Assembly (NCBI RefSeq): GCF_007625075.1
Contig: NZ_QMIE01000016.1
Span: 1-64,000, forward strand
DNA: 64,000 nt
Reading direction: 5' to 3'
Origin: Oceanidesulfovibrio indonesiensis
GTDB lineage: Bacteria > Desulfobacterota > Desulfovibrionia > Desulfovibrionales > Desulfovibrionaceae
Part shown: one piece after another, positions 52,765 through 62,100 of the stretch
How the letters are laid out: every line of letters starts with the position of its first letter
Position numbering within the stretch: position 1 is the stretch's first letter
Notes under the pieces: model-generated
Databases searched by the model: none
The model's input: only the letters and a program-made list of their open reading frames with translations
What the model was told of the DNA's origin: nothing
Translations under genes and position numbers: made by a program

Positions 52765-53262
52765 TCAGATGGAACCGTTCTCCAGATTGAAGGCGGCTTC
52801 CTCCACCCCTTCCTTGAACCCTTCGCGCACATCCTTGAGTCGTTCTGCAATGGTCTTGTCCGTGAGGGCGAGTATCTGCGCCGCGAGCCACGCAGCGTTG
52901 CGCGCGCCGGAGCGGTCCAGGGCCACTGTGGCCACCGGAAACCCCTGTGGCATCTGGACGGTGGAGAGCAAAGCGTCCATGCCGCCCAGGGGAGAAGCAG
53001 CGAGCGGAACGCCGATGACCGGCTTGATGGTTCGGGCAGCCACGGCTCCGGCCAGATGCGCGGCCATGCCGGCGCCGCAGATGAAGACTTCGCAGCCATC
53101 CGCCTCCAGCTCGCGGATAAGCTTTTCGGTCCGCTCCGGGGTGCGGTGGGCCGAGGTGATGGTGAAACGGTGGTTGATCTCCAGCGAATCGAGAATGTCG
53201 GCGCATGGGCGCATGAGTTCCTCGTCCGAGGCACTGCCCATGAAAACGGCTACCTTGATCAT
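52765..53262 (-). CDS. purE: N5-carboxyaminoimidazole ribonucleotide mutase
   Basis: The 165-residue protein has FMGSASDEELMRPCADIL, SAHRTPERT and GGMDALLSTVQMPQGFPVATVA, the class I PurE phosphate and substrate-binding blocks. It converts N5-CAIR to CAIR in purine synthesis. GGAGG sits 5 bases before the ATG. It lies 109 bases downstream of purD on the same strand, so the two are probably an operon. purK is not in the window. Confidence 0.95.
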   Translation of the reverse strand: MIKVAVFMGSASDEELMRPCADILDSLEINHRFTITSAHRTPERTEKLIRELEADGCEVFICGAGMAAHLAGAVAARTIKPVIGVPLAASPLGGMDALLSTVQMPQGFPVATVALDRSGARNAAWLAAQILALTDKTIAERLKDVREGFKEGVEEAAFNLENGSI

Positions 53263-53371
53263 TTATCCTCCGGGATTGTGCGCCGGTCTCCGCGGTATGC
53301 GGGACGGAACGGCGCCGTGGAAGGAGCTCCATGCCGACCGGCTTATCGGGCCGGAACAGCATGCGTCGGGT

Positions 53372-54643
53372 TCAGCGAGCGAGCCCCTTGTCGCCGATGT
53401 CGCGACGTACGTAACTGCCTTCGAACGATATGCGGTCCACGGCCTGGTAGGCCAGTGTTTGCGCGGATTTCAGGTCATCCCCCAGAGCGGTGACGCCCAG
53501 GACCCGGCCGCCCGAGGTGACGATGCGCCCGGCTTCCAGCCTGGTGCCGGCATGGAACACCGTGACGCCTTCCAGGTCTTCGGCCTTCTCGATGCCCTCG
53601 ATGACCTTGCCCGTGGCGTATGAGCCGGGGTATCCGCGGCTGGCCATGACCACGCAGCAACTGGACTGCGGTTTCCACCGTATCATGGAAGGGTCGAGCC
53701 GTCCTTCCACGCAGGCGAGCATGAGCTCGGCCAGGTCGGAGTCGAGCCGTGCCAGCAAGGGCTGGCATTCCGGGTCGCCGAATCGGACGTTGTACTCGAG
53801 AACTTTGTACGCGCCATCCTTAACCATGAGTCCGGCGTAGAGGACGCCCTTGAACGGGTGGCCCGAGGCGGCCATGGCCCGCACGATGGGCCTGGCCACG
53901 AGGTCGCAGACTTTTTCCAGCTCGGATTCCGGCAGGATGGGGGCCGGACTGTAGGCGCCCATGCCGCCGGTGTTGGGGCCGGTGTCGCCCTCGCCGATGG
54001 GTTTGTGGTCCTGGGAAGAGGCCAGGGGCACTACGGTCTCGCCGTCGCACAGGGCCAAAAAGGATGCTTCCTCGCCTTCCAGCGCCTCCTCGATGACGAC
54101 TCGTTCGCCGGCCATGCCGAAGGACTGCTTGCGCATGCACATGTCCAGGGCCTTTTCGGCTTCCTCGCGCGTCCTGGCCACGGTAACGCCTTTGCCGGCG
54201 GCCAGCCCGTCGGCCTTGATGACCACGGGAACAGGGTGGTCGTCGAGATACGCCTTGGCGGACTCGTAGTCGTCGAATGTTCCGGACCGGGCCGTGGGCA
54301 CGCCGGTCTGCTCCATCACGAGCTTGGCGAAGGACTTGCTGCCCTCCAGCTGCGCGGCGTAGGCATCCGGACCGAAGCAGGGAATGCCCTGCTTGGCCAT
54401 GGCGTTGGACAGGCCGAGGACCAGCGGCACCTCCGGGCCCACCACGGCGAGGTCCACCCCGCGCTCCTTGGCGAAGCGGGCCAGGGCTGGGACATGACTG
54501 TCCGGGATGGCAATGTTCTCGGCGATGGCGGCGGTGCCGCCGTTGCCGGGGGCCACGAAAATTTCGTCAACCGTGGGGCTCTGGGCGAGCTTCCAGGCAA
54601 GGGCGTGCTCACGGCCGCCCGAGCCGACGATCATTATCTTCAC
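53372..54643 (-). CDS. purD: Phosphoribosylamine-glycine ligase
   Basis: The product is 423 residues from a GTG at 54643 with AGGAGG about 8 bases upstream. The frame is open further up, but the family begins KIMIVGSGGREHALAWKL, so longer starts are rejected. ATP-grasp features include GVTVARTREEAEKAL, GEEASFLALCDGE, HKPIGEGDTGPNTGGMGAYSPAP and LEYNVRFGDPECQPLL. It makes glycinamide ribonucleotide, step two of purine synthesis. It is divergent from the ligase gene at 54861. Confidence 0.96.
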   Translation of the reverse strand: MKIMIVGSGGREHALAWKLAQSPTVDEIFVAPGNGGTAAIAENIAIPDSHVPALARFAKERGVDLAVVGPEVPLVLGLSNAMAKQGIPCFGPDAYAAQLEGSKSFAKLVMEQTGVPTARSGTFDDYESAKAYLDDHPVPVVIKADGLAAGKGVTVARTREEAEKALDMCMRKQSFGMAGERVVIEEALEGEEASFLALCDGETVVPLASSQDHKPIGEGDTGPNTGGMGAYSPAPILPESELEKVCDLVARPIVRAMAASGHPFKGVLYAGLMVKDGAYKVLEYNVRFGDPECQPLLARLDSDLAELMLACVEGRLDPSMIRWKPQSSCCVVMASRGYPGSYATGKVIEGIEKAEDLEGVTVFHAGTRLEAGRIVTSGGRVLGVTALGDDLKSAQTLAYQAVDRISFEGSYVRRDIGDKGLAR

Positions 54644-54860
54644 GAAGAATCCTCCTCGGGGGTATCCCGCAGCGGCGTACGACTTTTCCGCCGGGGCCAT
54701 ACGTGCTAGGAAAAGCTCCTCCCCGACGACGGGGAACGATCGAAACAGGCTAAAGAATTTTTCACCGGGAAACAAGACGGCGTCCCCGGGCCGTCCGTGC
54801 GCCACATGCGGCGCGTTTTCCGAATGTCACGAGCACCCCGCGCCTCCGGAGGCGTTTGCC

Positions 54861-56150
54861 ATGAGCAAGACCCCATCCTTCATTCCATCCCTTTCCGCCG
54901 ACGAAATCGCCGCCAGACAGACCGAGGGCCTCATCTGGACAGTGCGCCACGCCTATGAAAACAGCCCCCATTACCGGACCAAGCTCGACGCAGCCGGCGT
55001 GCAGCCGGGCGACATACGCAGCCTGGACGACCTGGCGAAACTGCCCTTCACGTCGGTGGAGGATCTGCGCGACGGGTACCCGCTGCCGCTCCTGAGCGTT
55101 CCGGAAGAGGACGTCGTGCGTATCCACGCCTCGTCCGGCACAACAGGCAAGCGCAAGATTCTCGCCTACACGCAGAACGACATCGACACCTGGAAGGAGA
55201 TGTTTGCTCGTTGCTACGAACTGGCCGGGCTCACGCGGCTGGACCGTGTTCAGATATCCGTGGGTTACGGCCTGTGGACGGCCGGCGCCGGCTTCCAACT
55301 GGGGTGCGAACGCTTCGGGGCCATGGCAGTCCCGGTGGGGCCGGGCAATCTGGAGATGCAGCTCGCCCTGGCCGAGGACGTGCAGGCCACCTGCCTGTGC
55401 TCCACGGCGTCCATGGCGCTGCTTATGGGCGAAGAAGCGGAAAAACGCGGCATGGTGGACCGGCTCGCCCTCAAACGCTGCATTTTCGGCGCGGAGACGC
55501 ACAGCAGAAAGATGCGCGAGTCCTTCACTGAAAAGCTGGGCCTTGAGGACAGCTTCGACATAGCAGGCCTGACAGAGCTCTACGGCCCGGGATCGGCCCT
55601 GGAATGCAGCGCCCACGAAGGGCTGCACTACTGGGCGGATATCTTCATCCTGGAGATTGTCGACCCGCAGACATTGCAGCCGGTGGAGCCGGGCGATGTG
55701 GGCGAGATGGTGGTGACCACCCTCAAGAAGGAAGCTGCACCGCTGATCCGCTACCGCACCAGGGACCTGAGCCGTCTGCTGCCCGGAGCGTGCTCCTGCG
55801 GCGTGACCATGCCGCGGCATGCTCCGATCATGGGCCGCTCCGACGACATGATCATCTACCGCGGGGTGAACATCTACCCGGGACAGATAGCCGACGTGCT
55901 CGAACAATTTCCGCAGCTGTCATCGGAGTACAGGATTTTCCTGGAGCGTCGCGAGGGCAGAGACACCATGGCAATCAAGGTGGAGCGCAAGGCCGGGGTG
56001 GATGCTGCCGGCGACGAGGAGTGTGCGGACAGATTCGCAATAACCCTGCGTGACAAGCTCCTGGCGCGTGCGTCCGTGGAAATCCTGGAACCGGGCGAGC
56101 TGCCCCGGTCCTTTGCCAAGTCCAAACGGGTAGTGGACGATCGAGATTAG
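54861..56150 (+). CDS. Phenylacetate-CoA ligase family adenylate-forming enzyme
   Basis: The product is 429 residues from the ATG at 54861 (GGAGG upstream). ANL-superfamily motifs are HASSGTTGKRKILAYT (P-loop), ELYGPGSALEC, LIRYRTRDLSRLLPGACSCG and GRSDDMIIYRGVNIYPGQI. The length and the CxCG motif match the PaaK group. In anaerobic sulfate reducers PaaK-like enzymes often activate aryl acids formed from amino acid oxidation; the substrate here is unproven. It stands alone, and its stop coincides with the start of a dispersed repeat. Confidence 0.9.
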   Translation: MSKTPSFIPSLSADEIAARQTEGLIWTVRHAYENSPHYRTKLDAAGVQPGDIRSLDDLAKLPFTSVEDLRDGYPLPLLSVPEEDVVRIHASSGTTGKRKILAYTQNDIDTWKEMFARCYELAGLTRLDRVQISVGYGLWTAGAGFQLGCERFGAMAVPVGPGNLEMQLALAEDVQATCLCSTASMALLMGEEAEKRGMVDRLALKRCIFGAETHSRKMRESFTEKLGLEDSFDIAGLTELYGPGSALECSAHEGLHYWADIFILEIVDPQTLQPVEPGDVGEMVVTTLKKEAAPLIRYRTRDLSRLLPGACSCGVTMPRHAPIMGRSDDMIIYRGVNIYPGQIADVLEQFPQLSSEYRIFLERREGRDTMAIKVERKAGVDAAGDEECADRFAITLRDKLLARASVEILEPGELPRSFAKSKRVVDDRD

Positions 56151-56285
56151 CAGGTTGTTGAAAAATGTCCGACTGCTGCGTTGCTTAAAAAAAGATCAAG
56201 CGCGATGTACTGGAAGCACTCTTCGGCCGTGATCTTTTTTCCCAGCCGTGCACTCGAACAATATCTTTACGGCCAGCAGCATCTT
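56150..56285 (+). repeat. Dispersed repeat copy 2 (plus orientation), may also terminate
   Basis: It begins at the stop of the ligase gene with CAGGTTGTTGAAAAATG. Inside, AAAAAAAGATCA (56187-56198) pairs with TGATCTTTTTT (56230-56240), so the element may act as a bidirectional terminator. It is the partner of 52184-52316 in inverted orientation. Confidence 0.7.
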
Positions 56286-56403
56286 TTCAAAGGCTCGATG
56301 GGAGCTCCCCAAGGATAAAACCATGTCAGCGGGGAGGCGGTTCGACTACCTGCAAGAGAACTGAAGCTGGCGTGGGCAAGCCGTCAGGCGGATCGGAGCC
56401 CTG

Positions 56404-57780
56404 TCAGGACTTCACGTGCTCGGAGAGCTCCACCATCTGCCTGGCCCAGGCCGTGGCCCGTGCGTGAGAGGCCGCAGCGGTTTGCGGGTCGAGCTCAGAG
56501 TGTTCCAGCTCTTCGAGCGCATCGTCCCACATGCCGCCGTCCAGAGAATCGAGCAGCAAGAACCAGCTGGCGTATACCGACTCCTTGCCAAGGAGCGCGT
56601 CCTTGATGGCAGTCTCCAGGGGCAGATCGGCTATGGCGTTCTCCATGGTCGTGCCCAGAAGCACGTCCAGCATGGAGAAAAGCCCGACAAGGAACATGGA
56701 TTCCCCGGAGCCGGGCGGATTTTCCATGGCGTTGGAGACCATCTCCATGAACTTGGCGCGGCGAACGGAGAGGAAGGCGAGTTCCTTGCCCAGGGGGCCT
56801 GGCTCCAACTCCGTGAGCACAGCCGCCATGATCCACTGCCGCAAGGCGTCGCTGCCCAGCAGGCTCACCGCCTGCTGGAGGGACGATATCTTGCGTGAGA
56901 GGCCGTAATAGGCGGAGTTGATGTGCCGCAACAGACGATAGCTCAGGGACACGTCCGTGGCGATGAGCTGCGCAAGCTCTGAAACCTCGAAGTCCTTGGA
57001 GGACAGCTTGCTCAGCATGCGCAGCTTGGCGAGCTTGCTCGACGGCAGGGAGCGGCCCGAGATGAGACGCGGGCGCATGAGCCTGTTGCCCTGGAAGAGG
57101 TCGTAGCACAAGGCCTGCGCGAGCTGGAGGCTCTTGGCGTCGGCTATCTTTTCGGCAAGCATGGTGAACGTACCGCTCTGGCGGAGTTTCTGGGTGGCCT
57201 TGATGAGGTCCACGTGCTCGAATTCCATGAAATCCACCTTGACGATGTCCACCAGAGGCAGGAACGGTTCGAGCTGCGGCTGCCCGGAGTAATCATCCAG
57301 CGCGAACGTGTATCCGGCTTCCCTGTATCGCTTGATGGCCTCGATCACTTCGTCCGTGGCGGGCGTGTACTCCAGTATCTCGGCGATTATACGCTCGGGC
57401 GGCAGGGCGTACAGGGCGTCCCGCACCAGGAGGTCGTGCGTGAAGTTTATGCAGAACTTACGCGATTTCTCCGAAGGACCGGCGGCCAGGGAAAGTCCAT
57501 CGGCGATAATCCTGGATGTGGCGACATCGGGGTCTTCAAATGTTGCAACCTGTGATTCCGCACAGCTGCGAAACAAGAGCTCATAGCCCCAGATATGCCC
57601 GGCGCGGTCGAAAATGGGCTGCCGCGCGACGAAGATGGAGCAGTGCGGGGGGAGGTCGAACGGCGAGGCGACCCCGGTATTGCACGAGACGTCGCCTTCC
57701 TCGGATGGTTTTGCCTCTGAGCCGACAGCGGCGTTCTCGTTTGATTCACCCTTGCGCAGACTGAAAAACCGTTTCGGCAC
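56404..57780 (-). CDS. EAL-HDOD domain signalling protein (YuxH type)
   Basis: The product is 458 residues from a GTG at 57780 (GGGAGGGA upstream); a longer frame to 57885 lacks a ribosome-binding site. An N-terminal EAL-like domain (about 45-235) has IFVARQPIFDRAGHIWGYELLFRS, KFCINFTHDLL, LDDYSGQPQLEPFL and VKVDFMEF. The EAL signature reads GYELL and DDFG reads DDYS, so c-di-GMP cleavage is doubtful. An HDOD domain follows (SKLAKLRMLSKLSSKDFEVSEL; RLLRHINSAYYGLSRKISSLQQAV). Such proteins usually act in signalling through protein contacts. No partner is adjacent. Confidence 0.9.
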   Translation of the reverse strand: MPKRFFSLRKGESNENAAVGSEAKPSEEGDVSCNTGVASPFDLPPHCSIFVARQPIFDRAGHIWGYELLFRSCAESQVATFEDPDVATSRIIADGLSLAAGPSEKSRKFCINFTHDLLVRDALYALPPERIIAEILEYTPATDEVIEAIKRYREAGYTFALDDYSGQPQLEPFLPLVDIVKVDFMEFEHVDLIKATQKLRQSGTFTMLAEKIADAKSLQLAQALCYDLFQGNRLMRPRLISGRSLPSSKLAKLRMLSKLSSKDFEVSELAQLIATDVSLSYRLLRHINSAYYGLSRKISSLQQAVSLLGSDALRQWIMAAVLTELEPGPLGKELAFLSVRRAKFMEMVSNAMENPPGSGESMFLVGLFSMLDVLLGTTMENAIADLPLETAIKDALLGKESVYASWFLLLDSLDGGMWDDALEELEHSELDPQTAAASHARATAWARQMVELSEHVKS

Positions 57781-57975
57781 ACTCCCTCCCGGATCATGGC
57801 GCGGGGCAAACGTGCGGTGGTGGCGCGCAACGGCAATACAAACGACGAGCCAGACCGCGGCGAACCGCCCCCCAAGGCGCCGCATGGAACGTCTTCATCG
57901 AGTGGCTTTAATGCGCCATCGATATGCAGGAACCCGCATACTAGGCATCGACTCGGCGGGTACGCAAGGAAAAAA

Positions 57976-59037
57976 TCATGGCATGAGAGGGGGCATGGAA
58001 AGTCCCTCGGCCAGGGGCAGGCCGCTCATGAGGTTGGCGCAGGCCACGGCCTGGCCAGAGGCCCCCCGGCAGAGATTGTCGATGGCGGAGACCACCACAG
58101 CGCGGTTCGTGCGCGGGTCGCAGACCAGGCCGATGTCGCAGTACATTGTGCCGCGCACCCAGCGCGTTTCCGGCAGCCGGCCCGGCGGCAGAACCCGGAC
58201 GAACTCGTGTTTGGCATATGTTTCCGCATAAATATCGTACAGCGCCTCAACCGTGGGCGTCTCATCGATGAATCGCGCGTAAAGCGTGGAAAGGATGCCC
58301 CGGTTGATTGGCAGCAGGTGCGGGTTGAAGGATACGGCGAGCGGGATCCCAGCAAGCCTCGACAGTTCCTGCTCGATCTCCGGGGTGTGGCGGTGGCGTC
58401 CCAGATTGTACGCGCGGAAGGAGTCCGCGACCTCACAGAACAGCGTGCCCACGGCGGCTTTGCGGCCCGCGCCTGTGGCGCCGGATTTGGAGTCGGCCAC
58501 GATAGTGTCCGTCTCCACCAGACCGTTTCGCAGCAGGGGCAGCAGGCCCAGTATAACGGATGTGGGATAGCAGCCCGGATTGGCCACGAGCCGCGTCCTG
58601 GCGATAGCGTCGGCATACAGCTCCGGCAGGCCATAGACCGCCTCCCTGACCAGGGCGGCGTGGCGGTGCTCCAGGCCGTACCACTGGGCGTAGGAGTCCG
58701 TGTCGCGCAGGCGGAAATCCGCCGAGAGGTCCACCACTTTCACGTCCCGGGCGAGGAGATCCGCCGCCATGTCCATGGCCGCGCCGTGGGGCACGGCGAG
58801 AAAGACCAGGGAGCACTTCGCGGCGATCTGGTCGGGATCGGGCTGGCTGATCTCGACAGCGCCGATGTCCATCCCCAGGAGAAACGGATAGACGTCAGCG
58901 AGTTTGCGTCCGGCTTCAGCTCGGGAAGTGGCGGCCACAAGATCGAACGAGGGGTGGCGCGCAAGAATGCGCGCGAGCTCCATGCCGGTATAGCCCGTCA
59001 CGCCCACGAGGCCGACGGGGATGCGCTCGGTGCTCAT
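57976..59037 (-). CDS. argC: N-acetyl-gamma-glutamyl-phosphate reductase
   Basis: The 353-residue protein has the NADP-binding start VGLVGVTGYTGMELARIL and the catalytic Cys in LVANPGCYPTS (about C156), plus SGATGAGRKAAVG and HRHTPEIEQEL. It is the third step of arginine synthesis. Its ATG (59037) is 9 bases after the DUF1844 gene and has AGGA upstream. It is the last gene of a minus-strand run amidase-polA-DUF1844-argC. Confidence 0.96.
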   Translation of the reverse strand: MSTERIPVGLVGVTGYTGMELARILARHPSFDLVAATSRAEAGRKLADVYPFLLGMDIGAVEISQPDPDQIAAKCSLVFLAVPHGAAMDMAADLLARDVKVVDLSADFRLRDTDSYAQWYGLEHRHAALVREAVYGLPELYADAIARTRLVANPGCYPTSVILGLLPLLRNGLVETDTIVADSKSGATGAGRKAAVGTLFCEVADSFRAYNLGRHRHTPEIEQELSRLAGIPLAVSFNPHLLPINRGILSTLYARFIDETPTVEALYDIYAETYAKHEFVRVLPPGRLPETRWVRGTMYCDIGLVCDPRTNRAVVVSAIDNLCRGASGQAVACANLMSGLPLAEGLSMPPLMP

Positions 59038-59046
59038 CAAAAATCC

Positions 59047-59385
59047 TTACTTGCGATGCATGACGTACTTCATGCGCAGTTCGTAGAGAATGCCGTCGAG
59101 CAACTGGGTCTCGTCGGCGTCCAGGCAGGCGTTGGTCTTCTCCTTGAGCATGGCGAGGATGTCTATGGTGTGCTTCGCCAGCGGCAGGTTCTCCTGGATC
59201 TGGCCGGTTTCCGGCTCGGGAACCTCGCCGAGGTGGACCAGGGCCGAGGAGCTCAGGGAAAGGATGAAGGTGGAGAAGGTGACCTGTGGGTAGGGGCAAT
59301 CCGGCTGGCCGGCGCATTGCTTTTCGCCGGTCCGCGGCGCGCCTTCCGGAGTTTCGCCTTTGGCGGTGGAAGTTTCGTCTGCCAT
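59047..59385 (-). CDS. DUF1844 protein
   Basis: The 112-residue protein has the DUF1844 core: FSTFILSLSSSALVHLGEVPEPETGQIQENLPLAKHTIDIL in parts, then LKEKTNACLDADETQLLDGILYELRMKYV. The N-terminus (1-35) is low-complexity and has two Cys (CAGQPDC). The function of the family is unknown. It sits between polA (37 bases) and argC (9 bases). Confidence 0.9.
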   Translation of the reverse strand: MADETSTAKGETPEGAPRTGEKQCAGQPDCPYPQVTFSTFILSLSSSALVHLGEVPEPETGQIQENLPLAKHTIDILAMLKEKTNACLDADETQLLDGILYELRMKYVMHRK

Positions 59386-59422
59386 AAAACAGCTCCTGAA
59401 CGTTGGATTCGTCTCTAGTTTT

Positions 59423-62050
59423 CTAGTGGGCGGCGGCCCAGTCGCGGCCTACTCCCCATTCCACGAGAAGCGGCACATCGAGATCTACCACGCCGGCCAT
59501 GAGCGTTTCGAGCCTGGTTCCGGCCTCGCGGGCTTTGGCGTCGGATTCTCCTTCGCCGGCAGGGACTTCGAGAAGCAACTCGTCATGTACCTGAAGGATA
59601 AGACGTGCATCGAGGCTTTGCAAGGCATCGTCACGAGCAACGGCGAGCATGGCCAGCTTGATAATGTCTGCCGCGCTGCCCTGGACCACGGTGTTGATGG
59701 CCTGACGGCGCGCCTGACTCTGCAGCTGCGTGTTGCGGGAGTACAGATCCGGCAGGAGTCGGCGTCGTTTCGCCAGGGTGGTGACGTAGCCCTGCTCGCG
59801 TGCAGTTTCCTCGATGCTCTCGTAGAAGTCGCGCAGCACTGAAAGCCGGGAAAAGTAGCGTTCGATGAAGGCTTTGGCGTCCTTGAGCGAGACCGAAAGC
59901 TCCTGGGCGAGCTTCTGCGGGCCCATGCCGTAGATGAGGCCGAAGTTGATGGTCTTGGCGCTGCGGCGCTCGTCGGCCGAGACCTGGTCCGGCGACCTGT
60001 CGAAAAGCAGCCCGGCCGTGCGCGAGTGGATGTCCTCGTTCTTGCGGAAAGCCTCCAGCAACGTGGGGTCCTGGGACATGTGCGCCAGCACACGCAACTC
60101 GATCTGCGAGTAGTCCGCGGCCACAAGCAGGTGTCCGGGGCCGGCGATGAAGCACGAGCGCATGCGGCTGCCTAGGGGGCCGCGGATGGGAATGTTCTGG
60201 AGGTTCGGACTGGACGAGGATAGCCGTCCTGTGGCCGTGGAGGTCTGGTTGAACGTGGTGTGGATACGGCCGTCCTTTGGGTCCAGCAGCTTGGGCAGCG
60301 GCTCCAGGTAGGTGGAGCGCAGCTTTTCCATCTTTCTGTACTCCAGGATGGTGGAGATGATGGGATGCTTGTCGGCCATGCGCTCCAGCACAGCCTGGGA
60401 GGTGGAGGCCGAGCCGCCGGGCGTCTTGCCGGCAGGCTTGAGCCCAAGATCGGTGAACAGCACTTCGGCGAGCTGTTGGCTGGAGCGAGGGTTGAACTCT
60501 TTGCCAGCGAGTTCCATTATGGTGTTGTGCAGTGTCTGGGTTTCGGTCGTGACCTCGTCGAGGAACTCGGCAAAAGCTTTCAGGTCGATGGCGACGCCGC
60601 ACCGCTCCATGGCCGCGAGCACGGTGACCAGCGGCATCTCCAGATCGCGGAAAAGCTCGGGCATCTGCGCCGCCTCGAGGCGTTGATCCAGGAGCCTGCC
60701 GAGATCCAGTCCGCCGCGGGCAAGGTCCTGCGGCCGAGTGGGCAGCTCCGGCTCGTAGCGTTGCAGAAGGTGCGGCAGGGAGTAGTCCCGTTCTTCAGGC
60801 TCCAGCAGGTAGGCGGCCACGGACAGATCGGACCAGCGGTCGGTCTCCACGGCTTCGAACTCGGGGTGGGCGCGCAGCAACTCCTTGAGCACCGGGCAGA
60901 AGACTCGGTCGGCCGCGGCGAGCATGTCCGCCAGGGGTGCGACCGGACCTGTGTAGATGCATGCGGCATGGGCGCCGGGTTCATCCCCGGACACAGCCAG
61001 GAGCACGCTTTTTTTGCCGTCGTTCTGCGGCACGAGGCAGACCTCGCGGCCGGCCATGCGGGGCAGCGCTTCGGGATCGCCAATCTTGTCGAGAGTATCG
61101 GACTCGTGGTCAGCCGGTTTGGCCCCGAACAGGGGCAACTCCTCGGCATGCACACGCACGGCCTTTTCCCTGGGCATCTCGCGCAGCAGGGAGCGGAATT
61201 CGTACTCTTCCAGGAAGCGCGCCAGGCCTTTGATGTTCGGATCGGAGTTCTTCAGCGCAGACGGATCGACATCCACGCACTCAGGATCGAGGCTGGTGAG
61301 CTTTCTGTACAGGAAGACGTCCTCGGCATGGTCCTTGAGCTTGTTGCGTTCGACCTTGGTGAGATCGCCGCCGCCCTGGAGCGCCTGAACCAGATCTTCA
61401 AGCTTGGGGAAACGCTTCAGCAGTTTCTCCGCCGTCTTGGGACCCACGCCGGGTACGCCGGGGATGTTGTCCGAGGAATCGCCGATCAGGGCCTGGTAGT
61501 CGGGCCACTGGTCGGGCCGCAGGCCGGTTTCTTCGGTGAAGCTTTCCAGCGTGACGAGCTTTTCCTGCTTGCCTCCCGGATCCCACATGAGGACGTTTGG
61601 CGTGAGCAGTTGGCGCAGATCCTTGTCCGCGCCCACAATGACCACGGGGCGGTCCTCCTGGATCTTGCGGGCCACGGCGGCGATAACGTCATCCGCTTCG
61701 CACCCTTCCGAGATCACCACGGGGCAGCCGAGCAGGCCGAGGGCCTCTTTGATGGGATCGAGCTGGGCCTTGAGGTTCTCCGGCATGGCCATGCGGTGGG
61801 CCTTGTAGTCCTCGAAAAGCTCGTGGCGGAAGTTGGGGCCGGGGCCGTCCAGGACGAAAACCATGTGCCGCGGCTCTTCCTCGCGCAGCAGCTTGAGCAT
61901 GAGCCGCATGACGATGAACAGCGCATTGGTGGGAAAGCCGTCTGCGCGTTGCAGGTCCGGAAAAGCGTAGAACGCACGGTAAACGTACGTGGAGCCGTCG
62001 ATCAGGTAGAGAGGGTCCTTGGCGAGCCCGAGCCGTTCTTTGAGTGACAT
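59423..62050 (-). CDS. polA: DNA polymerase I, proofreading domain apparently degenerate
   Basis: The 875-residue protein has an N-terminal 5'-3' nuclease (about 1-295; YLIDGSTYVYRAFYAF, GADKDLRQLL, GDSSDNIPGVPGVGPKTA). The polymerase domain has motif A AADYSQIELR (D646), motif B RRSAKTINFGLIYG (K699) and motif C VHDELLLEV (D823). In the 3'-5' exonuclease-like region (about 310-480) the first DxE motif is missing (REVCLVPQNDGKKS in its place), so proofreading is probably lost, as in Taq polymerase. TATAAT lies 8 bases before the ATG on this strand and no ribosome-binding site is visible, which allows a leaderless transcript. The amidase gene ends 50 bases upstream. Confidence 0.95.
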   Translation of the reverse strand: MSLKERLGLAKDPLYLIDGSTYVYRAFYAFPDLQRADGFPTNALFIVMRLMLKLLREEEPRHMVFVLDGPGPNFRHELFEDYKAHRMAMPENLKAQLDPIKEALGLLGCPVVISEGCEADDVIAAVARKIQEDRPVVIVGADKDLRQLLTPNVLMWDPGGKQEKLVTLESFTEETGLRPDQWPDYQALIGDSSDNIPGVPGVGPKTAEKLLKRFPKLEDLVQALQGGGDLTKVERNKLKDHAEDVFLYRKLTSLDPECVDVDPSALKNSDPNIKGLARFLEEYEFRSLLREMPREKAVRVHAEELPLFGAKPADHESDTLDKIGDPEALPRMAGREVCLVPQNDGKKSVLLAVSGDEPGAHAACIYTGPVAPLADMLAAADRVFCPVLKELLRAHPEFEAVETDRWSDLSVAAYLLEPEERDYSLPHLLQRYEPELPTRPQDLARGGLDLGRLLDQRLEAAQMPELFRDLEMPLVTVLAAMERCGVAIDLKAFAEFLDEVTTETQTLHNTIMELAGKEFNPRSSQQLAEVLFTDLGLKPAGKTPGGSASTSQAVLERMADKHPIISTILEYRKMEKLRSTYLEPLPKLLDPKDGRIHTTFNQTSTATGRLSSSSPNLQNIPIRGPLGSRMRSCFIAGPGHLLVAADYSQIELRVLAHMSQDPTLLEAFRKNEDIHSRTAGLLFDRSPDQVSADERRSAKTINFGLIYGMGPQKLAQELSVSLKDAKAFIERYFSRLSVLRDFYESIEETAREQGYVTTLAKRRRLLPDLYSRNTQLQSQARRQAINTVVQGSAADIIKLAMLAVARDDALQSLDARLILQVHDELLLEVPAGEGESDAKAREAGTRLETLMAGVVDLDVPLLVEWGVGRDWAAAH

Positions 62051-62100
62051 GGGCCGGGATTATACGGGTTTGGCTCGGAAAAGGCCAGCTATGGCAGGGA

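Noticed and set aside
54507-54860. Upstream extension of the phenylacetate-CoA ligase-like gene
   Set aside because: It would overlap divergent purD and lacks similarity to the family; GGAGG supports the ATG at 54861.
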